A DNA stretch of 20,179 nucleotides, from positions 1 to 20,179 of the forward strand of contig CAZQCI010000031.1 of the NCBI GenBank assembly GCA_964592255.1, in the 5' to 3' direction. A model generated the notes under the pieces. It searched no databases. It was not told the origin of the DNA and saw nothing but the letters and a program-made list of their open reading frames with translations. This stretch comes from CAZQCI01 sp964592255 (lineage in GTDB: Bacteria > UBA10199 > SBBF01). Below are positions 1 through 5,817 of the stretch, piece by piece (within the stretch, counting starts at the first letter, position 1; each line of letters begins with the position of its first letter). The position numbers and the translations under genes were made by a program.

Positions 1-1277
1 CAGAAGCAGGCGCGCGGGAAGAAGGACGCATCAAGTCGGCCATCGGCATCGGAACACTTCTAGAAGAAGGCATCGGTGATACTATTCGGGTGTCATTAAC
101 AGAAGATTCCATCCACGAAGTTCCTGTAGCCTACCAAATTATTCAAAAATACAACCAAGGACATGCACTCAATCTAGCCAAGAAAAAAGAAGAGCAGGTT
201 TTATGGCTACCAACGGCCGATCCAACAGCAAAAATCACCCGGCGCAAAACAAAGACAATAAACATTGGCCCGTTCAAACACGGTGGAGAAGAGCCGATTC
301 GCGTTTGGACAAGAATAGCCTCTGATGAGATTGTTTCTTTTTTGGATGAACATCAAAAATTTTCCAAAACCATTGATGGAGCCGATCATCCCTTGGAAGG
401 CATTGAAGTGGAGGGAACAGGTACCGAAAAATTAAAAACACTTCCTGTAGCCATCGCCCTTTGGGCTCATACACCGGAAGAGGTTTTATCCCAACTCGCT
501 CATATTCATAAAATAGTTATTCCCGTTTCGTCTTATTCTTTAAGTGGATGGACCCACGTTCTTCAAAAAGTCGCGCTAGAGCAAAAAACTGTGGAATGGC
601 ATTTAACCGATTTTGACTATGATATGGAAGGTTTGACCCAAACTGTTTTAGAAACCGCTAAACTCAGTCGGGAACAAGGTATAGAAAACTTGATGTATTC
701 CCTTAATTCCCATCGCGAAAGTTTGGCGTATCCCTTTTTGGTACGTCTGTTAAATCATCACAATATTCCCGCGTTGATTCATGCGCGTTATCAACAAAAA
801 GAAGAGGAGATTCCTCTATTGGCATCCTCCATCTGTTTAGGCAATTTGTTGCTAAAAGGATTTGTCGACAGTATTCAAATATCTCCTTCGAGAAAAGCCG
901 CAGGCTTTCTTTCCATTTGCGAAATTGCTAATATTTCTTATAATATTCTCCAAGGATGTCGTCAGAGGGTTTCGAGAACCGAATACATTTCGTGCCCCTC
1001 CTGTGGAAGAACCCAGTTCGATCTGCAAAGCACTACCGAACGAATCCGCAATGAAACATCGCATCTTAAAGGAGTTAAAATCGCCGTGATGGGTTGTATT
1101 GTCAACGGCCCCGGAGAAATGGCAGATGCCGATTTCGGTTATGTGGGCACCGGCCCCAAGAAAGTGAGCCTTTACGTTGGAAAAGAATGCGTTGAAAGAA
1201 ATATCGCCGAAGAAGAAGCCCTCGACCGTCTGGTGGCGCTCATTAAAACACACGATCGTTGGGTGGATCGGGCTTAG
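1..1277 (+). CDS. ispG: 4-hydroxy-3-methylbut-2-enyl-diphosphate synthase, long form, 3' part
   Basis: IspG (GcpE) is an iron-sulfur enzyme that converts methylerythritol cyclodiphosphate to HMBPP in the cytoplasmic MEP isoprenoid pathway. The gene enters from the left edge; the first complete codon is at 3 and reads EAGAREEGRIKSAIGIG, a core IspG motif, followed by GDTIRVSLTEDS. The cluster-binding part is at the C-terminus: Cys codons at 993 and 1002 (CPSCGRTQFD), then GCIVNGPGE with Cys at 1095 and the ligand Glu at 1116. Between the two conserved blocks lie roughly 280 residues (about 140-980), where E. coli IspG has only about 20. This matches the extra A* domain of the long-form enzyme known from plants, Chlamydia and Bacteroidetes. 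The apparent GTG start at 90 is internal, not the true start. The 3' end overlaps the next gene by about 100 bases. Confidence 0.95.
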   Translation, partial: EAGAREEGRIKSAIGIGTLLEEGIGDTIRVSLTEDSIHEVPVAYQIIQKYNQGHALNLAKKKEEQVLWLPTADPTAKITRRKTKTINIGPFKHGGEEPIRVWTRIASDEIVSFLDEHQKFSKTIDGADHPLEGIEVEGTGTEKLKTLPVAIALWAHTPEEVLSQLAHIHKIVIPVSSYSLSGWTHVLQKVALEQKTVEWHLTDFDYDMEGLTQTVLETAKLSREQGIENLMYSLNSHRESLAYPFLVRLLNHHNIPALIHARYQQKEEEIPLLASSICLGNLLLKGFVDSIQISPSRKAAGFLSICEIANISYNILQGCRQRVSRTEYISCPSCGRTQFDLQSTTERIRNETSHLKGVKIAVMGCIVNGPGEMADADFGYVGTGPKKVSLYVGKECVERNIAEEEALDRLVALIKTHDRWVDRA

Positions 1278-2202
1278 CCTTTTAGGCTCCGCCTTTCTTC
1301 CTTTTCATCCCGCTTGGGGCAAAAATAAACCGTCCCTACCCCCACTCATCACTTTAGATGAAGATGCCGTTCAGGCAATGAAAAAAGAAAAAGGGTATTG
1401 GATTGAAGTTCAAATTCCCCAGCGAAAAGTCGTTTTGGCTAAAGGCGATCACATCATCAAAATTTTCCCCGTAGCTGTGGGGATGCCCAGCTGGCCTTCT
1501 CCTACCGGTTTTCGAAAAATTAACACAATCATTTGGAACCCCTGGTGGACCCCACCGCGAGAAAGCAAATGGGTTACCGATCCTACTCCTGTTCCTCCCC
1601 GAGTTCTTGAAAATCCTTTGGGAGAAATCAAAATGCCTTTAGGAGAAAACTATCTCATTCACGGAACCCGTGCCGCCGACTCCATTGGGCATTGGGCTTC
1701 CCACGGTTGTATTCGGATGATTTTTGAAGACCTCTTTAGTCTCGTACAAATTCTAATGACCGACTATTCCAGTTTAAATGCCATCGAAACGATGGAAAAA
1801 GCCAACCGTGACCAAAAAACCCAATTTGCCACACCGCTTAATAGTAGCATCCCGGTCGTCCTTAATTATAACCCCGTTGTCGTTCATAACGATTACGTTA
1901 CCATCTCACCCGATTTCTACAATCATGTTCCAAACATGGTAACCTTTATTGCAGAAAAAATAACACCAACACTTAAAAAAGGGGAAGAACCTAGCCTCAA
2001 AAAAATTAAGAATATTCTCCGGATGTTTAAACAAGATACAATTCAAGTCCCCATCGCCAACCTGGTTAAGGAAGGGGAAACCGATGAAGCAAAATTAGCT
2101 GAACTAGAGAAAAAAGAGATTGAAAAAGAAAAGAAGAAAAAAGAAAAAGAGGAAGCACGCCTTCAAAAAGAAGAAGCAAAGAAGAAAAAAGTCATCCCGT
2201 AG
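1177..2202 (+). CDS. L,D-transpeptidase (YkuD domain), exported
   Basis: Likely periplasmic L,D-transpeptidase that makes 3-3 peptidoglycan cross-links or anchors a protein to peptidoglycan. The YkuD signature is complete: HGT at residue 162 and SHGCIR at 175-180, with Cys178 as the catalytic nucleophile. Preceding blocks (GYWIEVQIPQRKVVL, then VAVGMPSWPSPTG) fit the start of the fold. A basic N-terminus and hydrophobic segment (about residues 22-42) ending near AWG look like a signal peptide. This segment is encoded inside ispG, so the gene must start there. Only TTG codons are available (1177 or 1192); TTG 1192 has GGAAAAG six bases upstream and may be the true start. The next in-frame ATG (1378) would lose the signal. 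The C-terminus (about residues 300-341) is a Lys/Glu-rich, probably helical tail ending VIP. The stop codon lies inside a palindrome (2181-2218). Which Ldt subtype it is cannot be told. Confidence 0.9.
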   Translation: MEKNALKEISPKKKPSTVWWRSLKHTIVGWIGLSLLGSAFLPFHPAWGKNKPSLPPLITLDEDAVQAMKKEKGYWIEVQIPQRKVVLAKGDHIIKIFPVAVGMPSWPSPTGFRKINTIIWNPWWTPPRESKWVTDPTPVPPRVLENPLGEIKMPLGENYLIHGTRAADSIGHWASHGCIRMIFEDLFSLVQILMTDYSSLNAIETMEKANRDQKTQFATPLNSSIPVVLNYNPVVVHNDYVTISPDFYNHVPNMVTFIAEKITPTLKKGEEPSLKKIKNILRMFKQDTIQVPIANLVKEGETDEAKLAELEKKEIEKEKKKKEKEEARLQKEEAKKKKVIP

Positions 2203-2218
2203 GGTCGTTATACGGGAT
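2181..2218. repeat. Palindrome overlapping the L,D-transpeptidase stop codon, resembling the left half of the 5190-5327 element
   Basis: Arms ATCCCGTA (2194-2201) and TACGGGAT (2211-2218) flank a 9-base loop. The stop codon TAG is at 2200-2202. The stretch GAAGAAAAAA-GTCATCCCG, then 13 bases, then CGGGATC, matches 5216-5257 in the mobile element, where the same words also stand 13 bases apart. It may serve as a weak terminator stem, but no U-tract follows directly. Common origin with the mobile element is inference from this similarity. Confidence 0.5.
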
Positions 2219-2268
2219 CTATGTTTAATAAAAGACTAAACCATTAAAAACCCATGAGACCTTTTTTT

Positions 2269-2784
2269 ATGAAAAAGACAATTACTGTATTGATCACCCT
2301 AACTTTTTTTGTAGCGTGCGGCGGGAAAAAACCCCCTTCCGGCGGAGGACATACTCCCAAAAAAGATGGAATTTCGTTAAACGACATTTCTCCTGTCACC
2401 ACCTGTAACCCTATTTTAGAATGGAATTCTGTCCATATACCCAATGCAGCGCAACTTACTTATGACGTCGCTGTTTATAAAGGAGAAGAAGCCGGGTCCA
2501 AATCGTATACCCGAAGTAGCAATCAAGTATTTCGTAAAGAAAATTTTCCTCTTACTTCTGTCAACATTGTTCCTGCACTTCAAGCCAAAACCGTTTATTT
2601 TTGGTCTATCCGCGTCCGTCAGCCCGATGGAAAAGTATCGCAATGGTCAACTAATAGCAAAACGGTAAAACGTCCTCCAGCTGTCGCCACTTACGACAAA
2701 CGATGGCATGCTTTTGTCACACCCGACGCTTGTGAAAAAGCTTCATCAATCAACGAGGCCCCTGCAGAGCGTCCGCTGGATTAA
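2269..2784 (+). CDS. Small putative lipoprotein with a fibronectin III-like region
   Basis: The N-terminus MKKTITVLITLTFFVAC is a typical lipoprotein signal with lipobox FVAC and acylated Cys at residue 17, so the product should sit in the inner or outer membrane facing the periplasm or the surface. ATG 2254 (five codons upstream) is an alternative start; neither has a clear Shine-Dalgarno, and 2269 gives the better signal peptide. After a Gly/Pro/Lys linker (GGKKPPSGGGHTPKK) comes about 100 residues with alternating strands and the phrase TVYFWSIRVRQPDGKVSQWS, which looks like a fibronectin type III-like fold. No enzyme motif is seen. The gene follows the L,D-transpeptidase by 66 bases and is convergent with the dehydrogenase gene, with only 7 bases between their stops. 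The specific function is unknown. Confidence 0.8.
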   Translation: MKKTITVLITLTFFVACGGKKPPSGGGHTPKKDGISLNDISPVTTCNPILEWNSVHIPNAAQLTYDVAVYKGEEAGSKSYTRSSNQVFRKENFPLTSVNIVPALQAKTVYFWSIRVRQPDGKVSQWSTNSKTVKRPPAVATYDKRWHAFVTPDACEKASSINEAPAERPLD

Positions 2785-2791
2785 AAATTTT

Positions 2792-3565
2792 CTAACGAAA
2801 AACACCTTTTTTAAGTGTAAGCCCACACACGGCATCGTAGAGTGCATCAGGGCAGAAGCGTAAAATCCACGTAAAAACAAGCATAGGCCATGGAAAAGTT
2901 TTGCGGGCTTTCTTTTTTTGAATGGTTTTGGAAATAATCAGGGCAGCCTGATCAGCGGAAAGAAGAAAAGGCATCGAATTATTTTTAGCCGTCATGGGGG
3001 TTGCAATAAAACCAGGATGAATTGAAGTAACAGAAATACCAACCAGTTTTAAATCGATACGGATGGATTCAAGATAAGCACTTAACGCTGCTTTACTACA
3101 ACAATAAGCAGAAGAACCAGGAAGTCCACGTACAGCCGCCACACTAGAAATTCCCACCAAATGCCCGGATTTTTGGCGCAGCATAATTTCCTTAGCCGCT
3201 TCCAAGGAAGAGATAGCCCCCACAACATTGACATCCAAAATAGATTTAATCGACGGCCAACACGATTTATAACCCGGTGTATTCACCCCCACTCCGGCGT
3301 TAGCGATAAAAAGATCCAATTGACCCAGCTCACTCACTAAAGATTGAAGCTGATGTCGAAAAGATTCATCTTCCACCACATCACACGCCTTCCACAAAAC
3401 ACGTGTACCCGGAACACTGGTTTCAATATCTTGCTTCAGTTTTTCCAACAAATCTCCTCGGCGAGCTATTAAACCCAAGGCATAACCTTCTTGAGCCAGC
3501 TTAAAAGCCAACGATTTGCCAATGCCCGTAGAGGCGCCAGTAATTACCGCTGTTTTTGTGTTCAT
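2792..3565 (-). CDS. Short-chain dehydrogenase/reductase (SDR), classical type
   Basis: NAD(P)-dependent oxidoreductase of the classical SDR family, about 257 residues, the usual size. Counting from ATG at 3565: TGASTGIG (residues 9-16) is the dinucleotide-binding glycine motif; Cys61-Asp62-Val63 is the usual acidic adenine-binding spot; N89-A90-G91 is the NAG motif; Asn113, Ser140/141, Tyr154 and Lys158 (YCCSK) form the catalytic set; HPGFIATPMT follows. Arg35-Arg36 after the second strand suggests NADP(H) preference (inference). Upstream ATGs at 3589 and 3607 would add 8 or 14 residues with no family match; none of the three has a clear Shine-Dalgarno. Substrate cannot be inferred. It is divergent from the hydrolase gene, with about 160 bases between them. 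Confidence 0.92.
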   Translation of the reverse strand: MNTKTAVITGASTGIGKSLAFKLAQEGYALGLIARRGDLLEKLKQDIETSVPGTRVLWKACDVVEDESFRHQLQSLVSELGQLDLFIANAGVGVNTPGYKSCWPSIKSILDVNVVGAISSLEAAKEIMLRQKSGHLVGISSVAAVRGLPGSSAYCCSKAALSAYLESIRIDLKLVGISVTSIHPGFIATPMTAKNNSMPFLLSADQAALIISKTIQKKKARKTFPWPMLVFTWILRFCPDALYDAVCGLTLKKGVFR

Positions 3566-3729
3566 TTTATTGAAAGTATATGAATTCATATCGTTTTTTT
3601 GTCGCATTGCGTCATGTTTTTAACTAAAAAATAGTTTGACTTTTTTTTGACATATTCTTTAGGCTCAGTTTTAGGGGCAGTTCATCTCTTTCATTTCAAA
3701 AAGAAAAACTTTTTAGAGCCGGAGGAAAT

Positions 3730-4863
3730 ATGGCAGGCCCATCCCCTATAGTCAGACCTATAGATAACCAACCCATTTCTGTTTTACAAGTTTGGAGTGA
3801 TTCATCTACCGATTGGACTTATAAACCGACTGCCACCTTAGCTGCTTCTGTTGAAGTAATTCCTACCACAGCAATCACTGCTGCATCAGCACCTCCTCAA
3901 ATTCCACAACTTCCTTTAGCAGTTAAATTACTTCAACCGATTACAGGAACAATAAAAGGTGCAGTATCACACGCACGCCCTCCGCATCCCATACCGGCTA
4001 CTGATTATACAAAGCAAGAAGAGGTCGTTTACTGTAATCAACCTCAGTCTTGCCCTTTTGAACCAGAAGAACATTTTAAAATTACATATCCAGGAAGCAT
4101 GTACCCCGGACCTTATCCTGTTATTGTCGTCTTCCATAGTGGCGGCTGTTTATGGGGAAGTGAAGATAATAAGGAAATGCTAGCCCTCTATGAAAAAGCT
4201 CGTGCAGAGGGCTATGTCATGATTTCGGTGGAATATCCAAAATTACAAGATGATCTACCAACCCAGCCCACGATGGAGGACATGGCAGAGTCAGCTAAAG
4301 AAGCCTTAACCTTTATTTACAATCACGCAGAAGACTATCGCATAGATTCCCAACAAATTAATGTTGTTGGTATTTCAGCCGGTACCCACGTTGCCTATGT
4401 TGCCCTTAATGAATTAGACCCAGACGTTCAGATTGCCAGCTTCACTAGTATTTATGGCTTCCTTTCCTTTGATCGTGCTTTTGCCAAAGATGTTCTTAAA
4501 CCACAACTCTATCCGGATGAAAGTGATCAAGCAGATCTAGCATCACTAGCTGCGTGGCAAGGACCGGCTCTCTTTATTAAAGGTGTCTCCGATAGCATGA
4601 CCGGCCCACAAGGTGATCTAGCCGTCTACACATCTAGAACAGACAGTGGTTACGACACGTCATTGCTGATTCTACAAGCAGTGAGAGAAAAGCCTAATAA
4701 ACCAGATCGTCATAAACGCCTCTTTACACCTACGGATCATGGCTTTCTTAATAATACAGATAGTTTAGCCACTTTAGCCACTACAGATGCTCTTTTTCAA
4801 TTTATTAAAGACAAAACAAACCCGCCGACTCAAGAAACTTATTTAGTCGCGACGACTCCTTAA
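3730..4863 (+). CDS. Alpha/beta hydrolase, esterase/lipase-like
   Basis: Serine hydrolase of the alpha/beta fold. The triad can be read from the sequence: nucleophile Ser216 in GISAG (GxSxG), probable acid Asp288 in KGVSDS, and His337 in TDHGF. HSGG at residues 136-139 after a hydrophobic strand (YPVIVVFH) resembles the HGGG oxyanion motif of hormone-sensitive-lipase-type esterases. The first roughly 90 residues are rich in Pro, Ala and Thr with no signal peptide and no domain that I recognise. Cys103 and Cys109 lie close together just before the hydrolase core. The start is supported by GGAGG at 3721-3725. A TTGACA at 3647-3652 could be a -35 element, but no good -10 follows. Substrate is unknown. 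A peptidase or formamidase of the same fold is possible. Confidence 0.85.
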   Translation: MAGPSPIVRPIDNQPISVLQVWSDSSTDWTYKPTATLAASVEVIPTTAITAASAPPQIPQLPLAVKLLQPITGTIKGAVSHARPPHPIPATDYTKQEEVVYCNQPQSCPFEPEEHFKITYPGSMYPGPYPVIVVFHSGGCLWGSEDNKEMLALYEKARAEGYVMISVEYPKLQDDLPTQPTMEDMAESAKEALTFIYNHAEDYRIDSQQINVVGISAGTHVAYVALNELDPDVQIASFTSIYGFLSFDRAFAKDVLKPQLYPDESDQADLASLAAWQGPALFIKGVSDSMTGPQGDLAVYTSRTDSGYDTSLLILQAVREKPNKPDRHKRLFTPTDHGFLNNTDSLATLATTDALFQFIKDKTNPPTQETYLVATTP

Positions 4864-4882
4864 CTCAGAAATGCAAAAAAAC

Positions 4883-4911
4883 TTGACAAACTCAAACCCT
4901 TGCATCATTTA
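4883..4911 (+). promoter_or_regulatory. Possible promoter for the ferredoxin gene
   Basis: A consensus -35 hexamer TTGACA stands at 4883-4888 in the 56-base gap before the ferredoxin. The -10 region 16-18 bases downstream (around 4905-4911, CATTTA) is a poor match, so only the -35 is convincing. If used, the transcript leader would be very short. Confidence 0.3.
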
Positions 4912-4919
4912 CAGCCATC

Positions 4920-5150
4920 ATGTCGAACAAAGATGATAAAGTAAAAGATAATGTCCCCGGTAATTGGTATGTCGATAGCCAATGCATCGACTGCGATTTG
5001 TGTCGCACCACGGCACCGGCCAATTTTAAACAAAATTCTGATGAAGGTTATTCTTACGTTTATAAACAACCGGAATCGGAAGAAGAGAAAAAATTGTGCC
5101 AACAAGCTTTGGAAGAATGCCCCGTAGAAGCTATCGGTAGTGATGCCTAA
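4920..5150 (+). CDS. Small ferredoxin, single Fe-S cluster
   Basis: A 76-residue acidic electron carrier. CIDCDLC (residues 22-28, C-x2-C-x2-C) and the distal CPVEAIG (Cys near residue 68) supply the ligands for one [4Fe-4S] (or [3Fe-4S]) cluster, as in the monocluster Fer4_13/Fer4_15-type ferredoxins of Thermotoga and Desulfovibrio. A second C-terminal Cys (in KLCQQALEEC) is at the position where this group often has a disulfide partner. The protein is cytoplasmic with no signal. Redox partners are not evident from the neighbours. The Shine-Dalgarno is weak. Its transcript should end at the hairpin at 5351-5381, but a mobile element now separates stop codon and terminator. Confidence 0.9.
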   Translation: MSNKDDKVKDNVPGNWYVDSQCIDCDLCRTTAPANFKQNSDEGYSYVYKQPESEEEKKLCQQALEECPVEAIGSDA

Positions 5151-5181
5151 AATACAATTTCTGTTTTTCAATGAGAATCCC

Positions 5182-5189
5182 GCCACAAG
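5182..5189. repeat. Left target-site duplication of the 138-bp element
   Basis: GCCACAAG directly abuts the left end of the element and recurs immediately after the right end at 5328-5335. One more C on the left side also matches, so 9 bp is possible. Confidence 0.75.
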
Positions 5190-5327
5190 GGTAGTGTCTC
5201 AGTTTGAAATTTAACGAAGAAAAAAATCGTCATCCCGGCATGTCTTAAGCCGGGATCCATTTTAAAATAACTTGGATCCCGACTTTCGTCGGGATGACTC
5301 ATCAAAATTTCAAACTAAGGCACTACC
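5190..5327. mobile_element. Non-autonomous MITE-like element, 138 bp, with terminal inverted repeats and two internal REP-like hairpins
   Basis: The left end (5190-5212) starts GGTAGTGTCTCAGTTTGAAA and the right end (5305-5327) is its inverted copy, 21 of 23 positions matching. Inside are two 8-bp perfect hairpins, ATCCCGGC/GCCGGGAT (5232-5239, 5249-5256) and ATCCCGAC/GTCGGGAT (5276-5283, 5288-5295), in opposite orientation, plus GGGATCCA/TGGATCCC (5252-5259, 5273-5280) pairing across the centre. The element is bounded by 8-bp direct repeats GCCACAAG. It has no transposase and no convincing ORF, so it would need to be mobilised in trans. An 8-bp duplication and GG-starting ends would fit an IS1595-like source, but that is a guess. 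Transcribed, it would form a long double hairpin in the ferredoxin 3' UTR. Confidence 0.8.
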
Positions 5328-5335
5328 GCCACAAG
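5328..5335. repeat. Right target-site duplication of the 138-bp element
   Basis: GCCACAAG, identical to 5182-5189 on the other side of the element. Confidence 0.75.
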
Positions 5336-5350
5336 CAGCGGAGTATCAAG

Positions 5351-5381
5351 AAAAAAACCCATTTAAAAAGTGGGTTTTTTT
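5351..5381 (+). terminator. Rho-independent terminator, probably of the ferredoxin
   Basis: The stem ACCCATTT (5357-5364) pairs with AAGTGGGT (5368-5375) through one G-U pair across an AAA loop. It is preceded by seven A and followed by a T-run to 5381, so it could work on both strands. It lies 200 bases after the ferredoxin stop, or about 55 if the mobile element and one copy of its duplication are removed. Confidence 0.8.
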
Positions 5382-5661
5382 GTGCCCACAAAAAGCGGAG
5401 GAAGCAAGAAATAAAAGGCATTGCAAAAATCAATCAAGCCTTAATCTTGATTTTCAAGGCTTGGAAGGAACAAAAACCCTAAAAAGCCCATCGTTTGAAG
5501 TAAAAAGACGAAAAAACACTCTTATTTTAGAATAAGTCATTGAATAATATGTGTTTTTTAAGAAAAGTGCCGAGGAATAAAAAAAATAAAAAAGAAAATT
5601 AAAAAAATTTATCTTTATATTTTAAATAGTTAACAATGTGTCGGGACATTTTTCTTGCCGA
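5382..5661. other. AT-rich non-coding stretch upstream of the nrdJ control region
   Basis: No gene is supported here. Open frames crossing it run out of the mobile element and terminator and have no ribosome binding site. It holds an 8-bp perfect hairpin CAAGCCTT/AAGGCTTG (5435-5442, 5456-5463) and, from about 5575 to 5630, a nearly pure A/T tract that could act as an UP-type or bent region ahead of the nrdJ promoter. Confidence 0.5.
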
Positions 5662-5677
5662 CCACAAAATCTTGTGG
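5662..5677 (+). promoter_or_regulatory. NrdR box 1 of the nrdJ control region
   Basis: The 16-mer at 5662-5677 (CCACAAAATCTTGTGG) matches the NrdR consensus acaCwAtATaTwGtgt at 12 positions, including the conserved C..A, A-T and T.G core. It is part of a perfect 7-bp palindrome ACCACAA/TTGTGGT. A second inverted repeat, TCGGGA (5641-5646) and TCCCGA (5683-5688), encloses it. Confidence 0.7.
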
Positions 5678-5693
5678 TTGAATCCCGAAGCAT

Positions 5694-5709
5694 CCACAAT
5701 ATGTAGTGT
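5694..5709 (+). promoter_or_regulatory. NrdR box 2 of the nrdJ control region
   Basis: The 16-mer CCACAATATGTAGTGT matches the NrdR consensus at 14 of 16 positions. It begins exactly 32 bp after box 1, about three helical turns, the spacing known for NrdR pairs. A possible promoter (TTGCCG at 5655, TTGAAT at 5678) would be covered by bound NrdR. NrdR is the ATP/dATP-sensing repressor of RNR genes; nrdR itself is not in the window. Confidence 0.8.
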
Positions 5710-5817
5710 TTTTTAGCTCTTAGAGGGAGTAAAAACCCATACATTTTATTTTTTTTTGTTCAATTAACTGTTGTGCCGGGCTTTTGTCTTGGTACCTCTG
5801 AAAGGGGACTTTTTTCC

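Noticed and set aside
4905..5186. Reverse-strand ORF over the ferredoxin
   Set aside because: It is antisense to a well-supported ferredoxin with intact cluster ligands; no domain of its own.
5272..5535. Open frames of 62-87 codons on the + strand
   Set aside because: They begin inside the mobile element and run through the ferredoxin terminator, lack ribosome binding sites, and have no recognisable protein pattern.
5620..5817. Cobalamin riboswitch ahead of nrdJ
   Set aside because: A B12-dependent enzyme prompted the search, but no B12-box-like sequence or large conserved fold is visible; the palindromes present fit NrdR boxes better.
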